Shown here: positions 17,380 through 25,427 of the stretch, piece after piece
Numbering within the stretch: position 1 is the first letter of the stretch
Layout of the letters: the number at the start of each line of letters is the position of its first letter
Source: Salegentibacter salinarum
Lineage (GTDB): Bacteria; Bacteroidota; Bacteroidia; Flavobacteriales; Flavobacteriaceae
Assembly: GCF_900168115.1 (NCBI RefSeq)
Contig: NZ_FUZC01000001.1
Location: forward strand, 1-64,000
Direction: 5' to 3'
Length of the DNA stretch: 64,000 bases
Notes under the pieces: generated by a model
What the model was told of the DNA's origin: nothing
Seen by the model: only the letters and a program-made list of their open reading frames with translations
The model's database searches: none
Position numbers and translations under genes: made by a program

Positions 17380-19761
17380 TTAAAACTTCAAGGTAATTCC
17401 GGCTAAAAAGTTTGTGGTGGCTTGCGGATAATATCCTGCGCCATCCAGGGTTTGTAAACCTGTAGTGTTATCAGGGTTTTCTACATTAAAAGTATAGTAA
17501 TATCCGTTGGACACATATTCTTCTCCCAGGATATTATTTACCAAACCTGTGAAAACAACTTCTTTAAATAAAGGTGCATTTCTCCAGGTATACTGAATAT
17601 TAAAATCGTTCACAAAATAGGCGTCCAGCTTAGAGTTTTCAGTTTCAATATTGCTCATATACTGTTCTCCTACATATTTTGAAAGCAAACTTAATTCTAA
17701 TCCTTCTACAGGAAGGTAGGTAATTCGGTTTCCTCCTACTATAGATGGTGAAAAAGAGATATCGGTATCCCCAAAATCGACCAGTTCGCCATCCCAGGTA
17801 GAGACAAAATCTACATTTTTATTTCGGCTTAAAGCCAGGTTTGGTCTCACAAATACTTTTTCTGAAAGTCTAATTACCGCATCTATTTCCAGACCTAAAC
17901 GATAGCTATTTCCACTATTTTCACGAATAAACGCACCTACATCATCTATTCCACCGGTTAGCACCAACTGGTTTTGATAACCCATATAATAAAGGTTGGT
18001 GTTTAATTGAACTGATGGTGTATTATGGCGCCATCCTAATTCAAAATCGTTTAATTCTTCGTGTTCCGGCTCTCCGTTTTCGTAATCGCTACGTCGTGGT
18101 TCCCTATTAGCACGGGCGTAGGAAAAATAGAATTGATTTTGATCATTTAAAGCATAGGTTAATCCGGCTTTAGGATTAAAGAAAGTAAATGAATCATCTA
18201 CCAGAAATTCAGTTCCTTCAGATAACATTCCTACGGTTTCATAATCTATGGTTCTTACCTGAAGGTCTAAATAAGCCGCCAGTTTTTCTGAAACTGCATA
18301 AGTTGCTTTTCCGTAGAAATTAAAATCGGTTTTAGCACCTGTATTCTCGTAATAAGGCTCATAGGGATCGTTATTCCTGGCAAATCGTGTGTAAATCACA
18401 TCTCCAAAATGATCTCCAATATATCGGTTCCAGCCACCTCCAACAATCACATCCCAATCCTGATCCTGATAATTCAAGCTGAAAACGCTTCCGTAGAAAT
18501 GATTATCCAGCCATTTGGTTCCAACAAGATCTGAAGTGGTTACTTCTTCACCTTCGGCCTGAAAATTCTCCAGCCCAAATTCATTTAAAGTAGCATCCTC
18601 TTCATATTCTTCGTAATAACCGCGTCCGTAAGTATAATGAAATGCAATGTTTGAAGACCAGTTCTTGTTATACTCCTGGTTCCACAATAATTGATAATGG
18701 TCCTGTTTGTAATTATCGGTTTGATTATCGTAGAATTTAGTATTCCCTTCTTCATCGGTATAAACTCCGGCGGGATTATAAGTCCTGTCATTGGCTAGGG
18801 TTGTAGAATCAATTCCATACCATGCCTGGTAAGTTCTTTCACTTCCGCCAAACGTAATGGCTTTCACTAAAGTGTTTTCGTCTACATAAGTTCCTTGTAG
18901 AAAATAAGACTTTAAATCACTACTGGCCCGATCTATATACCCGTCGCTTTTTATCTGGGAAGCACGGCCGGCAAATTCCCAATGATCGTCTATAAGGCCT
19001 GTACTAAATTTAACCGTATGCTTATGGGTATTAAAAGAACCATAACTATTGGCTACTTCGGCATTGGCTTCTTCGCTGTAACCATCGGTTAAAATGTTTA
19101 AACTGGCACCAAAAGCTCCTCCCCCATTTGTTGAAGTTCCTACACCACGTTGCAATTGCAGGTTTTCTACCGAAGAGGCAAAATCTCCAAGATTAACCCA
19201 AAAAGTTCCAAGACTTTCTGCATCGTTATAAGGAATTCCGTTTATAGTAACATTTGTACTGGTGGGGCCGCTACCTCTTACCCTAATCCCGGTATAACCA
19301 ACTCCTGCTCCCGCATCACTAGTAGTAACCACGTTTGGCATATAATTCATTAACACCGGAATATCCTGACCTAGGTTTCTATCTTCAATTTCTTCGTTAG
19401 TAAGATTACTGTAGGTAATTGGCGATTTTGCACTTACCCTTACCGAAGAAAGAAAAACCTCGTCCAGAACTTCCTGTACATCACTAAGATCTACATCCAG
19501 GGTTTTATCCTGATCAAGGTTTACTTGTATGGTTTTTTGATTCCCGTAAGAAAACACCAGGTTATAATCGCCTTCTTCAAGTTGAAGACTGTACCTACCA
19601 TTCTCGTCGGTAGTAGTGCCATCGGCAGGTTCTACGGCGTAAACGGCAACTCCTTCTACCGGGGTTTCACCACGGGTTACTGTGCCCTGTAAAGTGTGGG
19701 TTTGTGCAACGGCTTGCAAAGAAATTAGGCAGAGGCCGGTAAAAAATAATAAAGATTTCAT
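17380..19761 (-). CDS. TonB-dependent receptor, probably for thiamine
   Basis: A signal peptide (about 1-19, ending AVAQ) is followed by a CarboxypepD_reg-like domain (about 22-90), a plug domain (RVSAKSPITYSNLTNEEIED..., IRVRGSGPTSTNVTINGIP) and a 22-strand-type barrel to the last residue F, 793 residues in all. It should import a substrate across the outer membrane. Thiamine or its phosphates are inferred because a TPP riboswitch with a terminator precedes the gene and it is transcribed alone. This matches the predicted thiamine receptors (omr1/OMthi) of Bacteroidota. Confidence 0.88.
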   Translation of the reverse strand: MKSLLFFTGLCLISLQAVAQTHTLQGTVTRGETPVEGVAVYAVEPADGTTTDENGRYSLQLEEGDYNLVFSYGNQKTIQVNLDQDKTLDVDLSDVQEVLDEVFLSSVRVSAKSPITYSNLTNEEIEDRNLGQDIPVLMNYMPNVVTTSDAGAGVGYTGIRVRGSGPTSTNVTINGIPYNDAESLGTFWVNLGDFASSVENLQLQRGVGTSTNGGGAFGASLNILTDGYSEEANAEVANSYGSFNTHKHTVKFSTGLIDDHWEFAGRASQIKSDGYIDRASSDLKSYFLQGTYVDENTLVKAITFGGSERTYQAWYGIDSTTLANDRTYNPAGVYTDEEGNTKFYDNQTDNYKQDHYQLLWNQEYNKNWSSNIAFHYTYGRGYYEEYEEDATLNEFGLENFQAEGEEVTTSDLVGTKWLDNHFYGSVFSLNYQDQDWDVIVGGGWNRYIGDHFGDVIYTRFARNNDPYEPYYENTGAKTDFNFYGKATYAVSEKLAAYLDLQVRTIDYETVGMLSEGTEFLVDDSFTFFNPKAGLTYALNDQNQFYFSYARANREPRRSDYENGEPEHEELNDFELGWRHNTPSVQLNTNLYYMGYQNQLVLTGGIDDVGAFIRENSGNSYRLGLEIDAVIRLSEKVFVRPNLALSRNKNVDFVSTWDGELVDFGDTDISFSPSIVGGNRITYLPVEGLELSLLSKYVGEQYMSNIETENSKLDAYFVNDFNIQYTWRNAPLFKEVVFTGLVNNILGEEYVSNGYYYTFNVENPDNTTGLQTLDGAGYYPQATTNFLAGITLKF

Positions 19762-19816
19762 TCGTAATAAATTATTTACGAATAAAAGGGGCTATTATTC
19801 TTTGGTTAAAATTAGA

Positions 19817-19862
19817 TAAAAAAAATCCTGAAATTGCCCACCGATGTCTTGGCATTTTCAGG
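19817..19862 (-). terminator. Expression platform of the TPP riboswitch
   Basis: A 12-bp stem with one mismatch (CCTGAAAATGCC/GGCAATTTCAGG on the minus strand) is followed by ATTTTTTT. It lies between the aptamer and the receptor start and fits a switch that stops transcription when TPP is bound. Confidence 0.8.
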
Positions 19863-19891
19863 AGTAACATACGTTTGCGCTATTTGCGCGT

Positions 19892-19964
19892 GTCCCTTGG
19901 CAGCATTACCTGCCCAGGTTCTTTGGGTATGATCTCAGCCACACTTAAGTGGCACCCCTTTGAG
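19892..19964 (-). ncRNA. TPP (thiamine) riboswitch aptamer
   Basis: On the minus strand the conserved THI-box core is present in order: GGGGTGCC, GGCTGAGATCATACCC, GAACCTG, CAGGTAATGCTG and AAGGGA. These form the pyrimidine- and pyrophosphate-binding arms. The closing P1 helix is not obvious by eye. The aptamer begins only a few bases after the predicted transcription start and is followed by a terminator, then the TonB receptor. Confidence 0.95.
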
Positions 19965-19972
19965 ATTTGCGG

Positions 19973-19980
19973 CAAATGTA
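19973..19980 (-). promoter_or_regulatory. Promoter -7 box of the riboswitch-receptor transcript
   Basis: TACATTTG fits TAnnTTTG and lies 9 bases upstream of the aptamer. The implied start near 19966 leaves almost no RNA before the aptamer. Confidence 0.6.
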
Positions 19981-20031
19981 TAACGCTTTTATGGAAATCC
20001 CATAATTTTATTTCATTTCGTTTAAATGGTG

Positions 20032-20039
20032 TAATTTTG
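20032..20039 (+). promoter_or_regulatory. Promoter -7 box of the hybrid kinase gene
   Basis: TAATTTTG fits TAnnTTTG and lies 14 bases before the ATG at 20054, so the leader would be very short. Confidence 0.45.
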
Positions 20040-20053
20040 GTTGCAACAATTTT

Positions 20054-22471
20054 ATGCAAAATACAAAGCAGTCAATAACTTATAAAGTGATTGGCGGATA
20101 TCTCCTGATAGCCGCTCTGGCTGCTATTGCCGTGTGGTTTGTATGGAAACAGGTGGTTGCTTTTAGTGAAGTTTCAGAAAATAACAGCAGTAATAACGAG
20201 CAGTTATTTCTGCTAAGTGATATTACCACCAGCCTTTATGAAACCGAAAATTTAAGCAGGCAGCTTATACAAACCGGAAATGAAGCCGATTTGGATAAAT
20301 ATCAACTTCAGATTGATAGTATTCAACTTGATATACAAAATTTAAAAAGTAGTTATGCTGATAATTCTATGAAAAATGAATTAGACAGTATTGCTGAATT
20401 ACTTTCTGATAAAACTACTAACCTCCAGGAACTTTATGAATTAAGGGAACAACAACGTAACCAAAATTATTATTCACAGGTTTTAAATGAACTTAGAAAA
20501 ATAGACCCTTCTTTTAACGATTATAATTACCAGCAACGTTTCTCTAACCTGGAACCGCACCAGCGCAGATTATTAATTAGTTTGCTGGAATATTCCCGTG
20601 AAGATAATGCCGAACAACTCACCAACCGCACCGCCGATTCTATAATTGGTTCGGTAAGAAATGTTTTAAGCCAGTTGGAAGTTGCTAATAGAAGATTTCA
20701 AAATACAGTAGACGAAAAGGAACAGAAATTTCTTGAAAACGATATGATTATTAACCAGCAACTAAGGCGTTTGTTGGGAAAAATTGAGCATGAAGAACGC
20801 GAAGCATCTATACAGCGCGCTAAAGTCTCTCAAAATATGATTGAAGAAAGTTCGCAAATCTTTCTTATAGCGGGAATTGTGAGTTTCTTAATTATCTTAC
20901 TTTCCCTTATTTTTATAATTCAGGATATTACTAAAAGTCAGCAATACAGAAGAGAATTAGAAGAAGCCAAGGATTTTGCTGAAAGCTTACTGAAGAAACG
21001 AGAGCAATTTATGGCTGCAATTACTCACGATTTACGGTCTCCTCTAAACACGCTTATTGGCTATACAGATCTTATTGAAAAATCTTCACTAAATACCAAG
21101 CAGTCGCATTATATGGATCAGGTGAAGAAATCCTCTAATTTTATACTTCATTTAGTGAACGATTTACTGGATCTTTCTAAGTTGGAAGCAGGTAAAATGA
21201 CTATTGAAAAACTACCATTTAACCCCGCGAAACTTATAAAAGACACAGTTTACAACTCTTTACCGGCTACAAAGAATGAAAATGTTGAGGTGATTTTTGA
21301 AGCTTCAGAAGAAACCGACACCCAGGTACTTAGTGACCCCTTCAGGATAAAACAAATTATCACCAACCTCATCACCAATGCCTGTAAATTTACTCACCAA
21401 GGACAAATAAGAGTGGGAATTCATCTTAAAAAAGAAATTGAAGATAGTTGTTGCCTAATTATTTCGGTTAAAGATACCGGGATTGGAATTTCAAAAGAAA
21501 AACAAGAGGAGATTTTTGAAGAATTCTCCCAGGAAAATACAAAAATTGAAAAGGCATATGGCGGCACCGGATTGGGACTTACTATTACAAAAAGCCTCAC
21601 CGAATTGCTAAAAGGTGATTTGAAACTGGAAAGTGAACCGGGAGAAGGTAGCGAGTTTACAGTTTTTCTTCCGGTTAGAAAACTGCCTGTTGAAGCAGCA
21701 AAAGCCCCCGAAGTATCCGGGATCGCAGAATTGCCAGATCTCACGGGAAAGACAGCACTTATTGTAGACGATGAACCATCGCAACTTTCTTTAACCCGGG
21801 AATTGCTTAAGTCTATAGGAATGCAATGTGACACTGCATTAAATGGAATGGAAGCGCTTAAAAAATTGGGGAACACCAATTATTCATTGGTTTTAACCGA
21901 TATTCAAATGCCAGAAATGGATGGTTTTGACCTTATAAAAAATATCAGAAAAAAGTATAAAGTAAGTCAATTACCGGTTATAGCTTTATCAGGCAGAACT
22001 GATATTGATGCTGAAACTTATAAACTCGCGGGATTTAATAAAAGCCTTTTAAAACCGTATAAACCCGGAAAATTACAACAAAGTATTGCCGAAATATTTA
22101 AACTTAACCTGAAGCAAAAAGTAAATAATAACCTCCAGAATTCTACCAACAATACTTATGATTTGCAGGATATTTATGATTTTTCTGCAGGAGATCAAAA
22201 AGCAGTGCAAACTATTTTAGAAGCTTTTATAGAAAGTTCAAGATCACAAATTGAACTTATTGCCATTGCCAGAGAAGATAATGATGCTAAAGAGGTAGCT
22301 CGCCTGGCTCACAAAATGGTACCTATGTTGAAGCAAATAAATGCACTGCACCAGGCAAAACAATTTGAAAGACTGGAACAGCACGAAGTTTTTTCTAAAG
22401 AAGAATTTAAGCAGCTTAAAGCAGATATTTTAAACTTAATGGAAGAACTGGAGCAGGAAATTAAAGTTTAA
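20054..22471 (+). CDS. Hybrid sensor histidine kinase with receiver and HPt domains
   Basis: The order is: membrane helix (about 14-31), a long helical sensor region facing the periplasm, second helix (about 268-289), HisKA with FMAAITHDLRSPLN (His325), HATPase (NLITNACKFT, DTGIGIS, GGTGLGLTI), receiver with phosphoacceptor Asp616 in LTDIQMPEMDG, and a C-terminal HPt-like domain with LAHKMVPMLK (His753). All parts of a His-Asp-His phosphorelay are in one 805-residue protein. The final Asp could be in the convergent sigma-54 regulator at 22461, whose end overlaps by 11 bases; this is inference from position. Confidence 0.93.
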   Translation: MQNTKQSITYKVIGGYLLIAALAAIAVWFVWKQVVAFSEVSENNSSNNEQLFLLSDITTSLYETENLSRQLIQTGNEADLDKYQLQIDSIQLDIQNLKSSYADNSMKNELDSIAELLSDKTTNLQELYELREQQRNQNYYSQVLNELRKIDPSFNDYNYQQRFSNLEPHQRRLLISLLEYSREDNAEQLTNRTADSIIGSVRNVLSQLEVANRRFQNTVDEKEQKFLENDMIINQQLRRLLGKIEHEEREASIQRAKVSQNMIEESSQIFLIAGIVSFLIILLSLIFIIQDITKSQQYRRELEEAKDFAESLLKKREQFMAAITHDLRSPLNTLIGYTDLIEKSSLNTKQSHYMDQVKKSSNFILHLVNDLLDLSKLEAGKMTIEKLPFNPAKLIKDTVYNSLPATKNENVEVIFEASEETDTQVLSDPFRIKQIITNLITNACKFTHQGQIRVGIHLKKEIEDSCCLIISVKDTGIGISKEKQEEIFEEFSQENTKIEKAYGGTGLGLTITKSLTELLKGDLKLESEPGEGSEFTVFLPVRKLPVEAAKAPEVSGIAELPDLTGKTALIVDDEPSQLSLTRELLKSIGMQCDTALNGMEALKKLGNTNYSLVLTDIQMPEMDGFDLIKNIRKKYKVSQLPVIALSGRTDIDAETYKLAGFNKSLLKPYKPGKLQQSIAEIFKLNLKQKVNNNLQNSTNNTYDLQDIYDFSAGDQKAVQTILEAFIESSRSQIELIAIAREDNDAKEVARLAHKMVPMLKQINALHQAKQFERLEQHEVFSKEEFKQLKADILNLMEELEQEIKV

Positions 22472-23813
22472 TATCGTATTGTTTGAGCTTATTGTAAAGC
22501 GTTTTACGATCTATAGAAAGCAATCTTGCCGCCTTACTTTTATTTCCGCCGGCTTTCTCCAGAGCGTCTAAAATAAGCTGTTCTTCGTTCTTATTTTTAA
22601 ACAAACCGTATTCGGTTTCCGTATTAGATTGTGTAGCGGTCGCTATTTCGTGAGGCAGTACTTTTAGAGGAATCATATCCTCTTGCGTAAGCAATACCGC
22701 ACGTTTAACCATATTCTTCAACTCCCGAAGATTCCCCGGCCAGTTATAGTTTTTAAAAGCTTCAATGGCACTTTCAGTAAAACCAATCACATTTTTTTCC
22801 AATTCGGCATTGGCTTCTTCCAGAAAATACTCTGCAAAAAGCATCAAATCTTCTTTTCGCTCTTTTAAAGCAGGAACTTTTATGGAAAATTCATTCAATC
22901 TGTGATAAAGATCCTCTCTGAATTCCCCATCTTTTACCGCTTGCGCAAGATCTTCGTTAGTAGCTGTAATTACCCGAATATCCACGTGAATTTCATTATT
23001 ACTTCCTACGGGTTTTATTTTTCTCTCCTGCAAAGCACGTAATAATTGTACTTGAAGTTCATAACTTAGGTTCCCAATTTCATCAAGAAAAAGAGTACCA
23101 CCATTTGCAGCTTCAAAATGCCCTGTTTTATCATTTATAGCACCGGTGAAAGATCCTTTTAAATGACCAAAAAATTCACTGGAGGCCAGTTCTCTTGGGA
23201 TAGCACCGCAATCTACCGCGATAAATGGAGCATCAGTACGTTTACTTTGTTTATGAATACTTTTGGCAACCTGTTCTTTTCCGGTTCCACTTTCGCCCAT
23301 AATTAAAACCGACATGTTGGTGGGCGCAACTAACTCTATATAATCACTTAATTTTAGCGCAGCTTCACTAACACCTTTCACAAAACTCGCACCTTGTGAG
23401 GAAACAGATTTTTGTGTTTTTTCAGGTCTTTTTTCAGCAACGGGCTGAACCTGTGTATGGGTTAAAGCATTTTTAATTGTTTGTAAAATAGATTCCGGTC
23501 TAAAAGGTTTCGAAACATAATCGAAAGCACCATTTTTCATAGCCTCTACCGCCATACTAATTTCAGCATAACTGGTCATAATAATAACCTGCGTACCGGC
23601 ATTTTCTAATTTTACTTGTTTTAGAATATCCAGACCACTGGTATCTGGTAATCTTACATCAGAAAGAATAAGGTTAAAGAAATTAGCTTTAAGTTTCTTA
23701 AAAGCTTCTAAGCCAGAAAAAACCAATTCAACCTCATAGTCGCGCTTGATTAAAAATGTTTTCAACATAGTCCCAAACGGGACATCATCTTCAACTATAA
23801 GAATTTTTGTCAT
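22461..23813 (-). CDS. Sigma-54-dependent response regulator (NtrC/AtoC type)
   Basis: A receiver domain (1-115) has phosphoacceptor Asp52 (LILSDVRLPDTSG). The AAA+ domain has Walker A GESGTGKE (173-180), the sigma-54 contact loop GSFTGA (220-225, in place of the common GAFTGA) and GGTLFLDEIG (Walker B). The C-terminal Fis-type helix-turn-helix is GNKSKAARLLSIDRKTLYNK. The 450-residue protein should activate sigma-54 promoters when phosphorylated. The convergent hybrid kinase at 20054 is the obvious candidate partner. Confidence 0.95.
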   Translation of the reverse strand: MTKILIVEDDVPFGTMLKTFLIKRDYEVELVFSGLEAFKKLKANFFNLILSDVRLPDTSGLDILKQVKLENAGTQVIIMTSYAEISMAVEAMKNGAFDYVSKPFRPESILQTIKNALTHTQVQPVAEKRPEKTQKSVSSQGASFVKGVSEAALKLSDYIELVAPTNMSVLIMGESGTGKEQVAKSIHKQSKRTDAPFIAVDCGAIPRELASSEFFGHLKGSFTGAINDKTGHFEAANGGTLFLDEIGNLSYELQVQLLRALQERKIKPVGSNNEIHVDIRVITATNEDLAQAVKDGEFREDLYHRLNEFSIKVPALKERKEDLMLFAEYFLEEANAELEKNVIGFTESAIEAFKNYNWPGNLRELKNMVKRAVLLTQEDMIPLKVLPHEIATATQSNTETEYGLFKNKNEEQLILDALEKAGGNKSKAARLLSIDRKTLYNKLKQYDIKL

Positions 23814-23836
23814 TGATCTTAATTTAAATCGTCTTG

Positions 23837-23844
23837 CAAATTTA
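23837..23844 (-). promoter_or_regulatory. Promoter -7 box of the sigma-54 regulator
   Basis: TAAATTTG on the minus strand fits TAnnTTTG and lies 23 bases before the ATG. No clear -33 box. Confidence 0.5.
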
Positions 23845-23878
23845 ACAATCTTAAATTCATTGGGTTTAAAATAAGCAT

Positions 23879-23906
23879 AAAAAAAGAGACCTCGTTAAAG
23901 GTCTCT
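23879..23906 (-). terminator. Terminator of the candidate small RNA
   Basis: An 8-bp stem AGAGACCT/AGGTCTCT with a 6-nt loop is followed on the minus strand by a run of seven T. The nearest minus-strand gene upstream already has its own terminator at 24158, so this one suggests another transcript. Confidence 0.8.
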
Positions 23907-24066
23907 ATCAATGACAATCTAAATTTTTATTAAAAAGTGTCATTGGGTGGTATCCATTTTCCAGATTGCTTAAAGTAAAATCATCATAAATCTTTCGACT
24001 TAACTCAAACGGTTAAAAGTGTTAGTTAGCAGACCCATTGGTCTTAAACCGTTCAAGTTTCGCATC
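23879..24066 (-). ncRNA. Candidate small RNA or 21-residue leader gene
   Basis: Within the 421-base gap between the regulator and the PepSY-like gene, a minus-strand -7-like box (TATATTTA, 24073-24080) is followed by about 190 bases that end at the terminator at 23879. The 5' part can fold: an outer stem AACGGTT/AACCGTT encloses AGACC/GGTCT with an AATG loop. The same stretch holds a 21-codon frame (24065 to 24000, ending NRLS) that starts almost at the predicted transcription start, so a tiny peptide is possible. Neither is proven. Confidence 0.4.
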
Positions 24067-24157
24067 CTATCCTAAATATACAGAATTTTCTGCTTACTTT
24101 TTGCTATTTTCTGGTGCCGAAGGAGTTGGTTTCTCTTAAATTCCGGCTTAAATTTCT

Positions 24158-24208
24158 TAAAAAAAATTTCCGTTGGAAGTTTGTAGGGTAAATTTATCCA
24201 ACGGAAAT
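24158..24208 (-). terminator. Terminator of the PepSY-like gene
   Basis: A 12-bp perfect stem ATTTCCGTTGGA/TCCAACGGAAAT with a 19-nt loop is followed on the minus strand by a run of T residues. It lies 26 bases after the stop of the gene at 24235. Confidence 0.85.
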
Positions 24209-24234
24209 CTAAGGTTAGTTAGTAGTTAGTCAAT

Positions 24235-24576
24235 CTATTTGTCTTCTTTCTCGATCCAGTTTCCTTCAGCATCGATGTAAGCTTTCTTCTTTTCACCATC
24301 TACATTAAGTGATAGTTTATATACTTTCTTACCCTCTTTTTCTTTTACCCAGGCTTCTTCAGCAACAGCTCCGTTCATATCGGTCATTACTGCATCTTTA
24401 ATTGCTTGCGGAAGTGCAAGGACATCTACTTCTTTATAATCGTCTTTAGTTTCCTGAGCTTCTTCTACACCTTCAATTTGCTCCATTTCTTCCGGCTCTT
24501 CAACCTGAGCTTGTGCATTTTGACTGAATAAAAACATTCCGGCCACAGCCATTAAGGTTAATCCTAACTTTTTCAT
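24235..24576 (-). CDS. Secreted PepSY-like (DUF2874-type) protein
   Basis: A signal peptide (about 1-23, ending AQAQ) is followed by a Glu-rich stretch (about 25-45) and a C-terminal domain of about 65 residues: LPQAIKDAVMTDMNGAVAEE... and KKAYIDAEGNWIEKE. This is the pattern of PepSY-like/DUF2874 periplasmic proteins of Bacteroidota. The function is unknown. The 113-residue gene is a single unit with its own terminator, next to the two-component pair; control by that system is possible but unproven. Confidence 0.75.
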   Translation of the reverse strand: MKKLGLTLMAVAGMFLFSQNAQAQVEEPEEMEQIEGVEEAQETKDDYKEVDVLALPQAIKDAVMTDMNGAVAEEAWVKEKEGKKVYKLSLNVDGEKKKAYIDAEGNWIEKEDK

Positions 24577-25018
24577 AATTATAAGGTTTTAAGTTTGTGG
24601 TTTAAATATGATAGGTACAAAGGAATAATTATACCAAAGTCTCACAAAATAAACTAACCAATTGATTATAAGGTGTTTGATAAATTCATAAGGATTAAAT
24701 TGGGAATTTGTTATGTAGAAAAATGTGGTTTTTAAGAGAACATTATGTAGAAATGTAGAATTACTGCTTTTTTGAAACAAAAAAAAGAGACCCTAAGGTC
24801 TCTTTTTCTCCGAAAATCTAAATTATACAACAGTATCTTAAGCTGCTATATTTAATATTAATTTAGCAATAGGTGTATATAAAAAATTATACCAGTTAAA
24901 CTCCGAGTTTTTAATCTATTGGAAATTAACATTTTAATTATTAAGCATTTTAGATATTCCCCAAAAGCAGGTAAATTAATGTAGAATTTTTCTACACTTC
25001 TGTAGAAAAACATCCCGC
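24577..25018. other. 442-base gene-poor region with TGTAGAA boxes
   Basis: No convincing gene is seen. The region holds six copies of the heptamer TGTAGAA, at 24714, 24746, 24754, 24980, 24990 (inverted) and 25001. The copies at 24980-24986 and 24990-24996 form a perfect inverted repeat with a 3-base spacer, and the one at 25001 is 21 bases from the first, two helix turns. The left group lies 140-180 bases upstream of the PepSY-like start, a usual distance for an activator site; the right group lies in the arfB 3' end region. A strong terminator sits between them. Confidence 0.45.
24782..24807. terminator. Strong bidirectional terminator
   Basis: An 11-bp perfect stem AAAAAGAGACC/GGTCTCTTTTT closes a CTAA tetraloop. 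It most likely ends the minus-strand arfB operon about 210 bases after the arfB stop. Its AGAGACC core is the same as that of the terminator at 23879. Confidence 0.85.
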
Positions 25019-25420
25019 TTATTTTAAAGGATCATTTCTTCTGGCTTTCTTTTCGGCATTGATCTTTTTCGCTTTTAGGCGTTTTAGTTTTGCCGCTTTA
25101 CTAGGTTTTGTTTTCTTTCTTGGTTTTGGTTTCTTAATATTTTCGCGAAGTAAGTCAAAGAATTTAGAAATCACCAGTTCTTTATTTTTATGCTGACTTC
25201 TACTTTCTTCACTATGCAGAATTAATAGGTTCTCTTTAGTTAAACGGGAATCCAGTTTTTTAATTAACCGCTGTTTTTCTTCTTCTGAAACTCCTTCTGA
25301 AGCTTCTAAATCAAAATAAAGTTCAACTTTAGAGGAAGTTTTATTCACGTGTTGGCCGCCGGCACCGGAGCTACGCACGGCTTTAAAACTAAGTTCCCGT
25401 GTTATTTGTTGCTCGTCCAA
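25019..25420 (-). CDS. arfB: Peptidyl-tRNA hydrolase ArfB (ribosome rescue)
   Basis: ArfB frees peptides from ribosomes stalled without a stop codon. The catalytic loop SSGAGGQHVNKTSSKVEL has the GGQ motif near residue 20, and the C-terminal 40 residues are a Lys/Arg-rich tail that enters the mRNA channel (KKPKPRKKTKPSKAAKLKRL). The length of 133 is standard. It follows DUF4301 by 7 bases as the last gene of the operon. Confidence 0.93.
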   Translation of the reverse strand: MDEQQITRELSFKAVRSSGAGGQHVNKTSSKVELYFDLEASEGVSEEEKQRLIKKLDSRLTKENLLILHSEESRSQHKNKELVISKFFDLLRENIKKPKPRKKTKPSKAAKLKRLKAKKINAEKKARRNDPLK

Positions 25421-25427
25421 AACTAAA

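Noticed and set aside
24595-24660. Sigma-54 promoter before the PepSY-like gene (TTGGTATAATTATTCC on the minus strand)
   Set aside because: The -24 half fits, but the -12 half reads TTCC where TTGC is needed, so the match is too weak to report as a feature.
24589-24780. Possible 63-residue gene on the minus strand
   Set aside because: It covers the TGTAGAA boxes and the A-run of a terminator, has no recognisable pattern, and its composition reflects AT-rich intergenic DNA.
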